60,633 nt of DNA from Methylobacterium sp. W2 (lineage in GTDB: Bacteria; Pseudomonadota; Alphaproteobacteria; Rhizobiales; Beijerinckiaceae): NCBI RefSeq assembly GCF_020662345.1, contig NZ_VMOA01000034.1:1-60633 (forward strand), given 5' to 3'. A program made the translations under genes and the position numbers. The first letter of the stretch is position 1, and each line of letters starts with the position of its first letter. Shown piece after piece: positions 1-11,293 of the stretch. Under the pieces are notes generated by a model. It was not told the DNA's origin. It was given only the letters and a program-made list of their open reading frames with translations, and did not search any database.

Positions 1-267
1 CGACCCCATATGGCTCTGGGCGGCTTGACGCCCCGAGCCTTCGCCAACCAAGCTGTCACTGCCCGAGAACTTGCATAGGCCGTGGACCACAAACGGGGTC
101 AACTCCAGACCGACGATGCACTAACTTTGAACCTGGGCCGCCGAATGGGGGCAGGCCACCCGCAAAGGGAGATCTCCAGCAGCTCCTCACGGAGTATCGC
201 AGGATTGAGGATGCCATCATTGATGTACGAGCCGGTCGGCTGACCCGCAACGACAAATACCCCGGGC

Positions 268-465
268 GTGATGATGAGGCCTGAATCCCCGGCATTCAGC
301 GTCGAAGTCGTTTCCGACGTTGGAGACATCCTGTCGGAGCAACGCTCGCCGACCCCCGCGGAAATACTGCCGTCCGAACTCGCGTCCATCGTCCATGCGT
401 ACCAGCGCGCGATTAAGGCCGGCTCGATGGTGCGGGCCTACATGAGCAACCCACTTATCTTCTAG
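268..465 (+). pseudogene. Remnant of tyrosine recombinase N-terminus
   Basis: This 65-codon reading frame resembles the N-terminal arm of the intact tyrosine recombinase at 44813-45829. Both have an acidic leader, then IV(H/Q)AYQRA, a short spacer and VRAY; the bases around GCGTACCAGCGCGC and GTGCGGGCCTA also match. It stops just after that segment, so the core-binding and catalytic domains are missing. I infer a decayed recombinase gene left by an earlier mobile element. Nothing else recognisable lies in 1-267 or 466-618. Chance similarity over about 25 residues cannot be excluded. Confidence 0.45.
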
Positions 466-618
466 GAATGGTATTGGCGGTACAAATTCCGCGGATAGCC
501 CTAAGGTTCATGCAAGAATCGGTCAGAGGACCCGTAAGAGCGTCGTGCTGAAACAGCCTTTGGCTTTGGACGGGAATAAGCCCCGCGATCCCGAAGGCCG
601 CGAGGCTTAGAAGAAAGT

Positions 619-921
619 CTACTTCGACATGCCGCTGGAGCTGGTGCCCCCGCCGCTGCTATGACCACTCATTGGGGCTCCGCCAGGCGCTGCAGCACCA
701 CCGGCAGCACCAGGAGCCATGGTCGAGGCGGGGGCCTCCATCGCCACACCGGATGCCGATCCCGTCGAGCGCTCCATGCCCTTCTCGCTATTGCTTTTTA
801 CGCTGCCGGGATTGTTCATGTTTCCCTCAGCGCTGCCACCCCCGGCTGCAGTCTGAGCAAGCGCCGCGCCAGTAAGAGCGAGGGTAAGCGAAGCCGCCAA
901 AGTGAATGCCTGGATCGTCAT
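619..921 (-). CDS. Small secreted Gly/Ser/Ala-rich protein
   Basis: A 100-residue protein of unknown function. Its N-terminus is a clear signal peptide (MTIQAFTLAASLTLALTGAALAQ) with a predicted cut after ALAQ. The mature part is low-complexity, rich in Gly, Ser, Ala, Met and Pro, and ends SSSGMSK. I chose the ATG at 921 because GGGAG stands 8 bases upstream; an upstream in-frame start at 957 would bury the signal peptide. It is probably periplasmic or extracellular. The protein at 34354-34635 has the same plan (signal peptide, then Ser/Gly-rich tail). No catalytic motif is visible, and both flanks are gene-poor. Confidence 0.6.
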   Translation of the reverse strand: MTIQAFTLAASLTLALTGAALAQTAAGGGSAEGNMNNPGSVKSNSEKGMERSTGSASGVAMEAPASTMAPGAAGGAAAPGGAPMSGHSSGGGTSSSGMSK

Positions 922-1196
922 GTCCGTTTCTCCCGATTGATCCTGATCGGGAGCCAAACGCGACAGTGATCAAATTCGTTCAATCGCCTCCGTGTATCCA
1001 CAGTACACTGTTCAATTTGCGGAGCGGGCAATACGGAGATTTTTCTTCTCTTCTGAAATGCGCCATGCCAACCCAAGGCAGGTACCGTTTCTCCTAACCC
1101 GATCCACTAGCTCCAACTCTCTGCGGCGGTTCGGTTTGGACCCAGCGAAGATGCTAGTGATCGCCCTCTGGGAAGATGACAGCTGCTGCCAACATA

Positions 1197-1721
1197 TCAC
1201 CAGCAGGCGCGGGGAAGGCGGCGCTTCCATCTTTCCGCACGGGGCAAGATCGCGGCTTCAGCTCGCGCCCCGCGGGGGGGAATTGCTAGCGCTGCTGGTT
1301 CTGATGTCGGGCTAATTGTGCTCGGCCGAGCAGCTGCCCGCGAAAGGGGCGTCACGGCCTCTTCGGTGGGTACCACTTTCCGAGGCCTGCTTTTAGGCTT
1401 CGGAGCATCCTCGAATACCTCAGACGACGGGACGCGACGAATATGAACGGGGGACGGCTCAGAAACAGCCGCAGCCTCGTGCTCAGCTTCCGTCGGCTCC
1501 CAAACCATAAGGCTCGGCAGGATGCGCCGAGGTGTCTCAGTCTTACGGGCGTCAGAGAACGCTGTGGGACGCGCGAAGACAGCGGAAGCCGCCATCGAAG
1601 AGCTCGCGATGCTCCTCACCCTGTTCGCATCTCGTGGAGGCTTAGCAGGGATGAAGGAACGACCTGTGGTGGTGCTTTGCCGAACTTCGACGGTGAATGA
1701 CCGCCGTTCCTGTTTACGCAC
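1197..1721 (-). CDS. Hypothetical protein
   Basis: A 174-codon frame starting with GTG at 1721. The product starts with a basic RRSFTVEVRQS stretch, has a disordered Ala/Pro/Glu-rich middle and a basic C-terminus, with no recognised domain. Short proteins starting with R-R-S-[FY]-T-V-E are familiar from Methylobacterium, which is why I keep it; the ribosome binding site is weak. It lies in a decayed region and could be a chance frame in GC-rich DNA. Confidence 0.35.
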   Translation of the reverse strand: MRKQERRSFTVEVRQSTTTGRSFIPAKPPRDANRVRSIASSSMAASAVFARPTAFSDARKTETPRRILPSLMVWEPTEAEHEAAAVSEPSPVHIRRVPSSEVFEDAPKPKSRPRKVVPTEEAVTPLSRAAARPSTISPTSEPAALAIPPRGARAEAAILPRAERWKRRLPRACW

Positions 1722-2754
1722 TATGCTCTCGCTATCAGGTGGTTATTGAAAGGAAGTTGAGGCCGAGTTGGGTTGAGTCCCATAACGCATACTGAAACAA
1801 CTTCGTCTATGAAGGCGATATGAGACATGGGGATGCACTCGACCGCTGCAGGAATAGATACAGCCACGTCAGGCGTTGCGTCGGACATAGATCAGATGGT
1901 CCCTGAACCGAGCCATGGGTTAGAGCGGCCTCACCGACGCCCCTCTCCCTCTGTTTCTATGGTCTATCCGCAGCAAAAGAACACGAGGTGAACAAATACT
2001 CCGCAAGCCTCTGCTGTCACGCTAACCGAAAGGTTGTATATCCTACCAAAATGACGGTAGCCGGAAACCATCTGCGCCAATAAATGTTGAGCGTGCTCGC
2101 GAGCAGCCTGTCTGCCCGTCAGCGAACCGGCGCTGTGGCCAGCATTTCCCTTATGAATGATAATACACTCAACAATTGGCAGCTCCGCAGCGACGTTGGT
2201 AATGCCCTGCCTTTTAGGGACGGCGTCGACCGCGCCATGGCCAAGGCTTTCCCCCATAGAGGACGCTTTCCCGGAGCGCATTGCGAAGGCTCTGCAGGCG
2301 CTAGAGGCAGCAATGAGAGAGGGTTTAACAAGCGGGCCTACGTTACGGAGCAAGGCAGGCGGCACCGCCCGGAATGCGGCGCATGTCAATTCGGACCCGC
2401 TCGGTCCAATGACCGATCTGACCACTGCGACGTTCCTTCCCCACCATGTCCGCCATGGTTTGCGGCACCCTACCGAGCCTGGGATTAGGCCGTAAAACTA
2501 TCTGCTCACCAGGCAATACGAAGGGATGTGCGTCTGAGCATGTCGCCGAATGTCGGCATAGTAGAATGTGATCGTTTTCCGGACAACAGAAAGCCAGTCA
2601 TAGTTTCCCGACAGAAACAGGGCCGCTTGGAGCTGTACATGGAGCCCAACTTGGAAGCGTCGGGAAAACAGTCAGATACCCGACATATCGCTCAGGTTGC
2701 TATCGACCCTTAGCGTGCGCTGGGAAGGTCCGCTTTCAGGCTTGTCGACACTGG
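1722..2754. other. Gene-poor region, no confident gene
   Basis: About 1 kb with short overlapping frames on both strands, none with a recognisable domain and convincing ribosome binding site. The frame at 2157-2495 (+) contains a helical-looking stretch (ERIAKALQALEAAMREG) but does not resemble a family I know. The right end carries the repeat unit at 2573-2686. I read this as decayed accessory DNA. Confidence 0.5.
2573..2686 (+). repeat. Interspersed repeat unit, copy 1 (41-bp block plus 29-bp palindromic end)
   Basis: Positions 2573-2613 match 47382-47422 at 34 of 41 bases without gaps. Forty-six bases further on, 2659-2686 is an imperfect palindrome (GTCGGGAAAAC...GATACCCGACAT) related to copies at 7894-7922, 47467-47495, 48511-48539, 53608-53636 and 56396-56424. 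Block spacing is nearly the same in both full units. The origin is unknown; it may be the end of a mobile element or a regulator/recombinase binding array. Confidence 0.6.
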
Positions 2755-3918
<1,164 letters not shown>

Positions 3919-4027
3919 GTTCCGTGGGTCCGTGACGGGGGCGAAGCTGACGACGGCCGCCCCATCCGTCGGGGCAGCGTTGGCGCGAACTTTTTCGGCT
4001 GCACCGGGGACGGCATTAGGGGATGCC

Positions 4028-4609
4028 TCAGCCGGGCTTGATCGACCCGAGCCAGCCACGGACCTTGTTGAGGGTTCGGCGCTCCTGGTCGGCTTCCATC
4101 GAGAAAGGCTCGGCCACCATGGCGCCCGACGCATGCGCGCGGATCACCGCCATGCTGTCGCCGAGCCCGTAGCCGCCATGGGTGATGATCGGCCGAAGCG
4201 TCCTGCCTTTGAGATCGTGCGAGCGCAGAAAGGAGCGGATCACCGGCGGCGCCGTCGTTCCCCAGATGGGCAGGCCGAGGAAGACGGTATCGTAGGCCGC
4301 GATGTCCGGTACCGTCGCGGCCAACGGAGGCTCGTACCGTCGTTCCGTCTCCCGTTGGGCCTGCGCGACGGTCTCCTCGTAATCCTCGGGATAGGGCTGC
4401 GCCGGCCGGATCTCGAACAGGTCGGCCTTCAGGTCGCGCTGCACCGTGCCGGCAATCACCTTGGTGTTTCCCGAGCGGGTGAAGAAGGCGACCAGTACCC
4501 TCGATCCCGACGGCATTGGACTGGCGCCGGCATCGGCGACGGCCTGCGCCGTTGCCCAGGGAAGGACCGCGGAGGCCGCCAGCGTGGCCCGTCTGGTGAG
4601 ATCGCTCAT
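4028..4609 (-). CDS. Flavodoxin-like protein with Tat-type leader
   Basis: A 193-residue flavodoxin-fold protein expected to bind FMN and carry electrons or reduce a quinone. The leader TRRATLAASAVLPWATAQA has the twin-arginine look, so it may be exported folded with cofactor. The flavin phosphate loop is FFTRSGNTK, followed by the flavodoxin segment DTVFLGLPIWGTTAPPVIRS. It sits 8 bases after the aldo/keto reductase at 4618-5601 and is probably cotranscribed. Flavodoxin-family proteins of this type often neighbour aldo/keto reductases. ATG 4609 was chosen because it begins directly before the RR motif. Confidence 0.8.
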   Translation of the reverse strand: MSDLTRRATLAASAVLPWATAQAVADAGASPMPSGSRVLVAFFTRSGNTKVIAGTVQRDLKADLFEIRPAQPYPEDYEETVAQAQRETERRYEPPLAATVPDIAAYDTVFLGLPIWGTTAPPVIRSFLRSHDLKGRTLRPIITHGGYGLGDSMAVIRAHASGAMVAEPFSMEADQERRTLNKVRGWLGSIKPG

Positions 4610-4617
4610 CGCTCGCC

Positions 4618-6710
<2,093 letters not shown>

Positions 6711-6736
6711 TTAGGTGGCCAAATCCGCATGAGGCT

Positions 6737-6751
6737 ATGAAAAGGTTTCAT
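6737..6751. promoter_or_regulatory. Palindromic operator-like site before lysR
   Basis: ATGAAAAGGTTTCAT is a perfect 6-bp inverted repeat with a 3-bp centre, 2 bases upstream of the LysR start codon and within the region shared with the divergent aldo/keto reductase operon. It fits the T-N11-A pattern of LysR-type sites. Overlap with the translation start suggests autorepression. Function is inferred. Confidence 0.5.
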
Positions 6752-6753
6752 GA

Positions 6754-7647
6754 ATGGCGCGTGAGAACCTGAACGACCTCATGGCGTTCGTAGCGGTGGC
6801 GCGTGAGCGCAGCTTCACCCGGGCGGCGGCGCAGCTCGGCGTGTCGCAATCGGCGCTGAGCCACAGCATGAAAGGCCTTGAAGCTCGGCTGGGCCTGCGG
6901 CTCCTGACCCGTACCACTCGCAGCGTCTCGCCGACGGAGGCCGGCGAGCGCCTGCTGCGTACGGTGACGCCGAAGGTGGAGGAAATTCATGCCGCGCTCG
7001 CCGCCCTGACCGAGATGCGCGAGAAGCCGGCTGGCACTGTCCGGATCACGGCCGGCGAGCATGCGGCCGAGAGTATCCTGATGCCGGCGCTGGAACGCCT
7101 GCTACCGGACTATCCCGACATCCAAGTCGAGGTCATCTCCGACAACGGCCTGACGAACATCGTCAGTGAGCGCTACGACGCGGGCGTGCGGCTTAGCGAG
7201 CAGGTCGAGAAGGACATGGTGGCAGTTTGCATCGGACCCGAGATGCGCATGGCGGTGGTCGGCGCGCCCGACTACCTCGCGGATCGGAAGAAGCCGCTCA
7301 CCCCACAGGACCTGACCGAGCATCGCTGCATCAACCTGCGCCTGCCGACGCGGGGTGGCCTCTACGCCTGGGAGTTCGAGAAGGCGGGGCGCGCGATCAA
7401 CGTGCGGGTCGAAGGGCAGACGGTGTTCAACAGCACCGCCCTGATCCTGAAGGCGGCCCTGGGCGGGCTCGGTTTGGCTTACCTCGCCGAGGACAAAGCA
7501 GCGCCATACATCGCGGAAGGCAGGCTCGTACGGGTACTGGCCAACTGGTGCGCGCCGTTCCCAGGTTACCACCTCTACTACCCGAGCCGGCGCCAGCCGA
7601 CGCCGGCCTTTGCCTTGCTGGTCGACGTCCTACGCTATCGGGGCTAG
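6754..7647 (+). CDS. LysR-family transcriptional regulator
   Basis: A 297-residue LysR-type regulator. Residues 3-62 form the winged helix-turn-helix (FVAVARERSFTRAAAQLGVS, then SALSHSMKGLEARLG and TEAG), and about 90-295 form the periplasmic-binding-protein-like effector domain. Such proteins bind an operator as tetramers and usually activate a divergent operon when a small ligand binds. The divergent operon here encodes three aldo/keto reductases and a flavodoxin-like protein, so a redox or carbonyl signal is a reasonable guess. The start ATG 6754 follows the palindromic site at 6737-6751. All domains look intact. Confidence 0.92.
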   Translation: MARENLNDLMAFVAVARERSFTRAAAQLGVSQSALSHSMKGLEARLGLRLLTRTTRSVSPTEAGERLLRTVTPKVEEIHAALAALTEMREKPAGTVRITAGEHAAESILMPALERLLPDYPDIQVEVISDNGLTNIVSERYDAGVRLSEQVEKDMVAVCIGPEMRMAVVGAPDYLADRKKPLTPQDLTEHRCINLRLPTRGGLYAWEFEKAGRAINVRVEGQTVFNSTALILKAALGGLGLAYLAEDKAAPYIAEGRLVRVLANWCAPFPGYHLYYPSRRQPTPAFALLVDVLRYRG

Positions 7648-7693
7648 AACCCCCGAAATGTCTGCTTCGGGACGAAAGGCCAAGGTCCGGTTG

Positions 7694-7863
7694 CCACCCA
7701 GGCTGTGTAAAAACGTCGGCACTTCGCCACGCTGGAGCGCAATCTTCCATGGAAGACTGGGAAACATCAGCTCGGATGGCCGAGACAGCGACGTTTGAGA
7801 GTTTCAGGAGGAAATCCTTGTACTTGCATCAGCCCGAGACGCGTCGTCACACAGCCTCCACCC
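7694..7863. mobile_element. MITE-like element, 158 bp, with 6-bp target duplication
   Basis: Nine-base terminal inverted repeats AGGCTGTGT (7700-7708) and ACACAGCCT (7849-7857) enclose 158 bp with no gene. The element is flanked directly by identical CCACCC at 7694-7699 and 7858-7863, as expected of a target-site duplication. The left end continues AAAAACG, resembling the GGCTGTGTAAAAAC ends of some DDE insertion sequences. I read it as a deleted, non-autonomous derivative of such an element. It lies between the convergent lysR and DUF3618 genes, where it would disrupt nothing. Confidence 0.6.
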
Positions 7864-7893
7864 TTCTCGGACTCTGCCGCAATCAGCCGTAGG

Positions 7894-7922
7894 TGTCGGA
7901 AATACCGTCGGTTTACAGACGT
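7894..7922 (+). repeat. Interspersed 29-bp palindromic repeat copy
   Basis: TGTCGGAAATACCGTCGG followed by an imperfect inverse arm. It aligns with the 56396-56424 copy with one single-base gap on each side and shares the CCGTCGG core. It lies in the convergent gap 7648-8047, which holds no gene, just right of the MITE-like element. Confidence 0.5.
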
Positions 7923-8047
7923 GAGAAAAGAGAGCTGTTCTAGCAATCCCTCCTTCACAATTGGCTAGGATGTGGGTTCTCGCCTAAGGCGCCTAACGTA
8001 TTCCTTCGCCTCGGTGATCGCTCATATCGATAGAGCGACTTTTGCAC

Positions 8048-8467
8048 CTATCTCGTGATCTGTACCGAAACCGGGTCACTGCCCGGGAAACTTTCCTCCA
8101 GTGCATCATTGAGCCGGTTGTCCAAACGATCCTGACTGTTCCCCGCTAGGTTGCTGTCCGTGTTCGTTCGGGACAAATCCCCCGGCACCAGAGCAAGGCG
8201 TCTCGCCTCGGCCGCACGCCGTGCAGTGTCGTAAACGAGGTAGCCCAGCCCGCTCAGGATCAGCAGTACCGGCAGTGGGTTCGCCCGGCTCGCGTCAACG
8301 ACCCGGGCGGTATTCCCATGAAGCATTCTTGCGCGCCAGGCGGAGCTCATCAAGTTGGCTGTGACGCCCGAGACGTCCAGGCGGGACTGAAGGGTATCGA
8401 GTGTCCGGTCGAGTCTGCCTCGGCTTGCCTCGACCTCACGCTCGATCTCGTCTGCTGGCTTACTCAT
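8048..8467 (-). CDS. DUF3618 membrane-anchored protein
   Basis: A 139-residue protein of the DUF3618 type: an N-terminal amphipathic helix (EIEREVEASRGRLDRTLDTL) with the E-R-x-R-x-x-L spacing of that family, then a single hydrophobic segment near residues 66-80 (LPVLLILSGLGYLVYD) and a polar tail. Function is unknown. It is the last gene of a four-gene operon; its ATG overlaps the stop of the holin-like gene (ATGA), so translation is coupled. In alphaproteobacteria this family commonly accompanies phage-holin-family membrane proteins, as here. Confidence 0.8.
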   Translation of the reverse strand: MSKPADEIEREVEASRGRLDRTLDTLQSRLDVSGVTANLMSSAWRARMLHGNTARVVDASRANPLPVLLILSGLGYLVYDTARRAAEARRLALVPGDLSRTNTDSNLAGNSQDRLDNRLNDALEESFPGSDPVSVQITR

Positions 8468-8871
8468 CCGCCCATGCGCTCCGTAATGATGCCAGCATCC
8501 TGGCGGACCTGTCGCTCCGTCCTAGTAGGTTCCAGGCTAGCAAGGGAAACCTTGCTACGCCCCCACAACGCTAGGCCAAGCGCCACCACCGCGAACCCAC
8601 CCCCGACAACAAGGGCTGCCATGGCTTCGGAGTGCAGTACCGTGGCCAAGCCCTTCACCAACGCGAGGATCAGCACCAGCACGCCTGTTACCGCGAGTAA
8701 GGTCGCGGAAATGAATAGGCTCAGGCCCATGGCGAGCTGATGAAGGCCTTCGCTCATCTCGGTGCGAAAGAGCGCAATTTCCTTGGAAACAACGTTATGC
8801 GTCTCGCGGATCGCATCACCAACGAGGCTGGGAAGGCTCCGAAGTTGCGGCTCGGCCATAACGCGTCTCAC
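8464..8871 (-). CDS. Phage-holin-family (DUF1469-like) membrane protein
   Basis: A 135-residue inner-membrane protein. The N-terminal 40 residues are amphipathic (LVGDAIRETHNVVSKEIALF), followed by two hydrophobic hairpin segments (LFISATLLAVTGVLVLILAL and MAALVVGGGFAVVALGLALW) and a charged tail. It resembles the putative holin-superfamily proteins that occur beside DUF3618 in chromosomes; in this setting it is more likely an envelope or stress protein than a lysis holin. GTG 8871 was chosen because it overlaps the preceding stop codon; ATG 8859 is an alternative. Confidence 0.75.
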   Translation of the reverse strand: MRRVMAEPQLRSLPSLVGDAIRETHNVVSKEIALFRTEMSEGLHQLAMGLSLFISATLLAVTGVLVLILALVKGLATVLHSEAMAALVVGGGFAVVALGLALWGRSKVSLASLEPTRTERQVRQDAGIITERMGG

Positions 8872-9311
8872 ACGTCCTGGGTTGGGAGGACGTCAACTGG
8901 AACCATTGCATAGGAGCGCGGCACGGGCGGGATCTTTGACGCCTTAAGAAAGCGGAAGAGTACGAAACCAGCGAATGCTGCAGCAGCTACGGTCACACCA
9001 GGGTTCCGACGGACGGTGGCTTCAACCTCGCCATAGATTTCGCCGAACGTGCGCTGGTCGATCTTTTCGGAAAGCTCCTGAATTCCATCGGCGGCGCTGT
9101 CGAAAAAGGCCTTCACGTGCTGGTGGCTCCCGAAGTCGGCACTACTCGCGCGTATGGCCTCAGCAACATCTGACACGACGCGGGATACATCAGCCTTACG
9201 CTTCTCGGTATAGCTCTCCGCTTGTTCTCGGATTGAGCCGGTGAAACCGCCTAACGTGCCGACCTCACGTTCTGCGGAGCCTGACGGAAGGTCATTAAAA
9301 ATCTTGCTCAT
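8868..9311 (-). CDS. Hypothetical stress-type protein with C-terminal membrane segment
   Basis: A 147-residue protein with a long polar helical region and one hydrophobic segment near residues 105-120 (VTVAAAAFAGFVLFRFLKAS), followed by a short Pro/Val tail. It resembles proteins annotated in rhizobia as nutrient-deprivation-induced; that is from memory and uncertain. It lies 20 bases after the HWE kinase stop and overlaps the next gene by 4 bases, so it is part of the same operon. ATG 9311 was chosen because MSKIFND is a normal soluble start. Confidence 0.6.
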   Translation of the reverse strand: MSKIFNDLPSGSAEREVGTLGGFTGSIREQAESYTEKRKADVSRVVSDVAEAIRASSADFGSHQHVKAFFDSAADGIQELSEKIDQRTFGEIYGEVEATVRRNPGVTVAAAAFAGFVLFRFLKASKIPPVPRSYAMVPVDVLPTQDV

Positions 9312-9331
9312 TCCGGCTCTCCACCGCACTG

Positions 9332-10408
9332 TTATGTTCGCGAGGCGCTACGGAAAACTGTAGGGTTGGCATAGGGTTCCGTATCTTTGGACTGACGCTC
9401 GGCCATCGTCAGCGGAACGGCGACGCTCACCCGTAACCCATCCGGATCAAACGCGATGTCGACCCTCGCACCAACTTGCAGCGTAAGCACGCGATTGAGC
9501 AGCTTCGAGCCGAAGCCCTCACGCGTCGGTAGGGCGGTGGGTGGGCCGTCGTGCTCGTTCCAGGTCCAGTGAAGGACTTGGCCGCTTGGGCATTCCTCGA
9601 CAGACCAGGCAACCTCCAGCCAACCGCGGGGGTCGCCAAGCGCTCCATGGCGGAGTGCGTTCGACGTCAATTCATGTAGCGCCATACCAATAGGTACCGC
9701 GAGCTCGGAGAAGAGGAGGACTGGAGGCCCCTGGAGCCTCACACGCTGTCGTCCCGGTTCGTCGTAAGCCTGCAGCTCATCTCGCAACAGCTCTTCAAAA
9801 CCCACCACCTGATCCGTATCCTCGGTGATCAGTGCATGAGTCTTGGCGAGCGAGGCGATCCGGCCCGAAAAGGCACGTGTGAACTCGGCGATGGAAGGGG
9901 AGGAGCGCACGGTTGCATTTAGCACCGCCTGCACCGTGGCTAGCGTGTTCTTTACCCTGTGATGCAGCTCGCGGACCATCAATCCTTGCTGGTCCTCGGC
10001 GGCGCGGCGTCGAGTGACGTCACGCTGTGCGGAGATCCATCGCGATATGTCGCCATTCGCCTCGCGCACGGGCGTTATCAACCATTCGACCATGTAGGTC
10101 GTACCGTCTTTGCGATAATTGAGCGCCTCACCCTGAAATCCGTCGCCTCTTACGAGCGCTGCGCGCATTTGATCGAGTACGGCACGCTCCGTCTTTGGGC
10201 CTTGGAGCAGACGGGGTGTAAGTCCTAGAACCTCGCATGCTGTGTAACCCGTCATACGCATGAAGGCCGGATTGACGTATTCGATGCGCGGTCCCGGCTC
10301 GTCGAGCTCCGCCGACGTAATAAGGATTGCCTCTCCTGACGCCTCGACTGCCGCCAGGAGTACCCCCAGATCAGGCCGGTTCAGCTCCCCACCACCATAT
10401 CCGTCCAA
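9332..10408 (-). CDS. LOV-like PAS, HWE/HisKA_2-family sensor kinase lacking the photoactive Cys
   Basis: About 358 residues. The first domain is strongly LOV-like: YVNPAFMRMTGY, LNYRKDGT and AQRDVT keep the flavin-contact Asn and Gln, but the motif normally reading GxNCRFLQ is GLTPRLLQ, so the adduct-forming Cys is Pro and the preceding Asn is Thr. Then comes the HWE/HisKA_2 phosphoacceptor box ELHHRVKNTLATVQA and an ATP-binding domain with ELTSNALRHGA and GFGSKLLNRV. Such kinases often feed the alphaproteobacterial general stress response, but no PhyR/NepR/EcfG genes are nearby. I prefer TTG 10408 (GGAG 7 bases upstream); GTG 10447 is the longer alternative. It is the first gene of the operon running to 8048. 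Confidence 0.85.
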   Translation of the reverse strand: MDGYGGGELNRPDLGVLLAAVEASGEAILITSAELDEPGPRIEYVNPAFMRMTGYTACEVLGLTPRLLQGPKTERAVLDQMRAALVRGDGFQGEALNYRKDGTTYMVEWLITPVREANGDISRWISAQRDVTRRRAAEDQQGLMVRELHHRVKNTLATVQAVLNATVRSSPSIAEFTRAFSGRIASLAKTHALITEDTDQVVGFEELLRDELQAYDEPGRQRVRLQGPPVLLFSELAVPIGMALHELTSNALRHGALGDPRGWLEVAWSVEECPSGQVLHWTWNEHDGPPTALPTREGFGSKLLNRVLTLQVGARVDIAFDPDGLRVSVAVPLTMAERQSKDTEPYANPTVFRSASRT

Positions 10409-10813
10409 GGCGTATCTCCAGCGGGAAGCGGAAGGACATCCCGGCACCGCGCCCGGATCCCGTCAACGAGCTCGCCCGTCAACTATCGGACGTGGTCGGT
10501 AGTTGCCGTTTGGTCATGAATCCCCTGTGTTCAAATTCCGCCATACCAACGCTCACTTGCCGACCCGAATGATCCGCCAGCTTAATTTGGGCAACCAGAC
10601 AGGGTAGCCCTTGCCCTCCATGGATGGAGTTGAGGAGCCGAACGATGCAATTATCGTAGAGAGGCTCAGCATCGCTATTTCCTCGCAATCGCCAGGAATA
10701 CGGGTAGGAACTGCATCATCGAACTGTGCCGGTTCCCATCTCGGCGCGTTGCTCGGGCCCGCGCCTGAGCAACGGTCATCCAACGCACCGGCGCAGGCGA
10801 AGACGGGATCGAC
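10409..10813. other. Divergent intergenic region, no confident gene
   Basis: About 400 bases between two divergent sensor kinase genes. A 69-codon frame at 10479-10688 (-) contains a vaguely PilZ-like LPCLV stretch but no RxxxR or [DN]xSxxG motif, so I do not call it. The region must hold the two divergent promoters, but no confident -35/-10 pair could be picked. Confidence 0.4.
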
Positions 10814-11272
10814 ATGACCAAGCACCTCGTCGCGCGCGCTAATTTCCTGGTTTTCACCGTGCTACTCGCCATTCTGGCTTTGGTCGGCGGCGTGACTTGG
10901 GAGCGGCTGGGTGCCTCCCGCGAGGCACGTGAATGGTCGCAGCATAGCTACCGCGTACTCGCCACGATGAAGGATCTCGCCATCGCCCTTCGCGACGCGG
11001 AGACCGGTCAGCGTGGCTTCCTCCTCACCAGCAAGGACGATTATCTGGCACCCTACAACGAGGCCCGCGATCGCGTCGGGGGGCTACAGGGAGAATTACA
11101 AAAGCTCACCGTCGACAACCCCGCACAACAGCGACGGCTCCGCGATCTGTCCCCAGTGATCCAGCACAAGCTGGAAGAGCTCGCACAGACCGTGCAGCTA
11201 CGTCGGGACGTCGGATTTGAGGCGGCGCTGCGCCTCGTCAACACCGATGCGGGTCGCGATTATCAGAAGTAG
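10814..11272 (+). pseudogene. 5' part of interrupted hybrid kinase: CHASE3 sensor segment
   Basis: One membrane segment (residues about 10-30) followed by a CHASE3 extracytoplasmic domain (LRDAETGQRGFLLTSKDDYL is characteristic). The frame ends at a TAG at 11270-11272. The same frame resumes at once (AETTLAAMLGEEQ) and continues without a shift through the second membrane segment and kinase domains to 13039. The intact gene would encode 741 residues minus the stop. I therefore read the TAG as a nonsense mutation in one gene. GGGATCGAC precedes ATG 10814. If translated alone it would be a membrane-anchored sensor without a kinase. Confidence 0.8.
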
Positions 11273-11293
11273 GCTGAGACTACCCTGGCGGCC

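Noticed and set aside
2084..2495. Overlapping frames on both strands
   Set aside because: No domain, no ribosome site, and three mutually overlapping frames of similar length, typical of GC-rich non-coding DNA.
10479..10688. Possible PilZ-like small protein on the minus strand
   Set aside because: Only LPCLV resembles the family; the RxxxR and [DN]xSxxG motifs are absent and there is no ribosome binding site.
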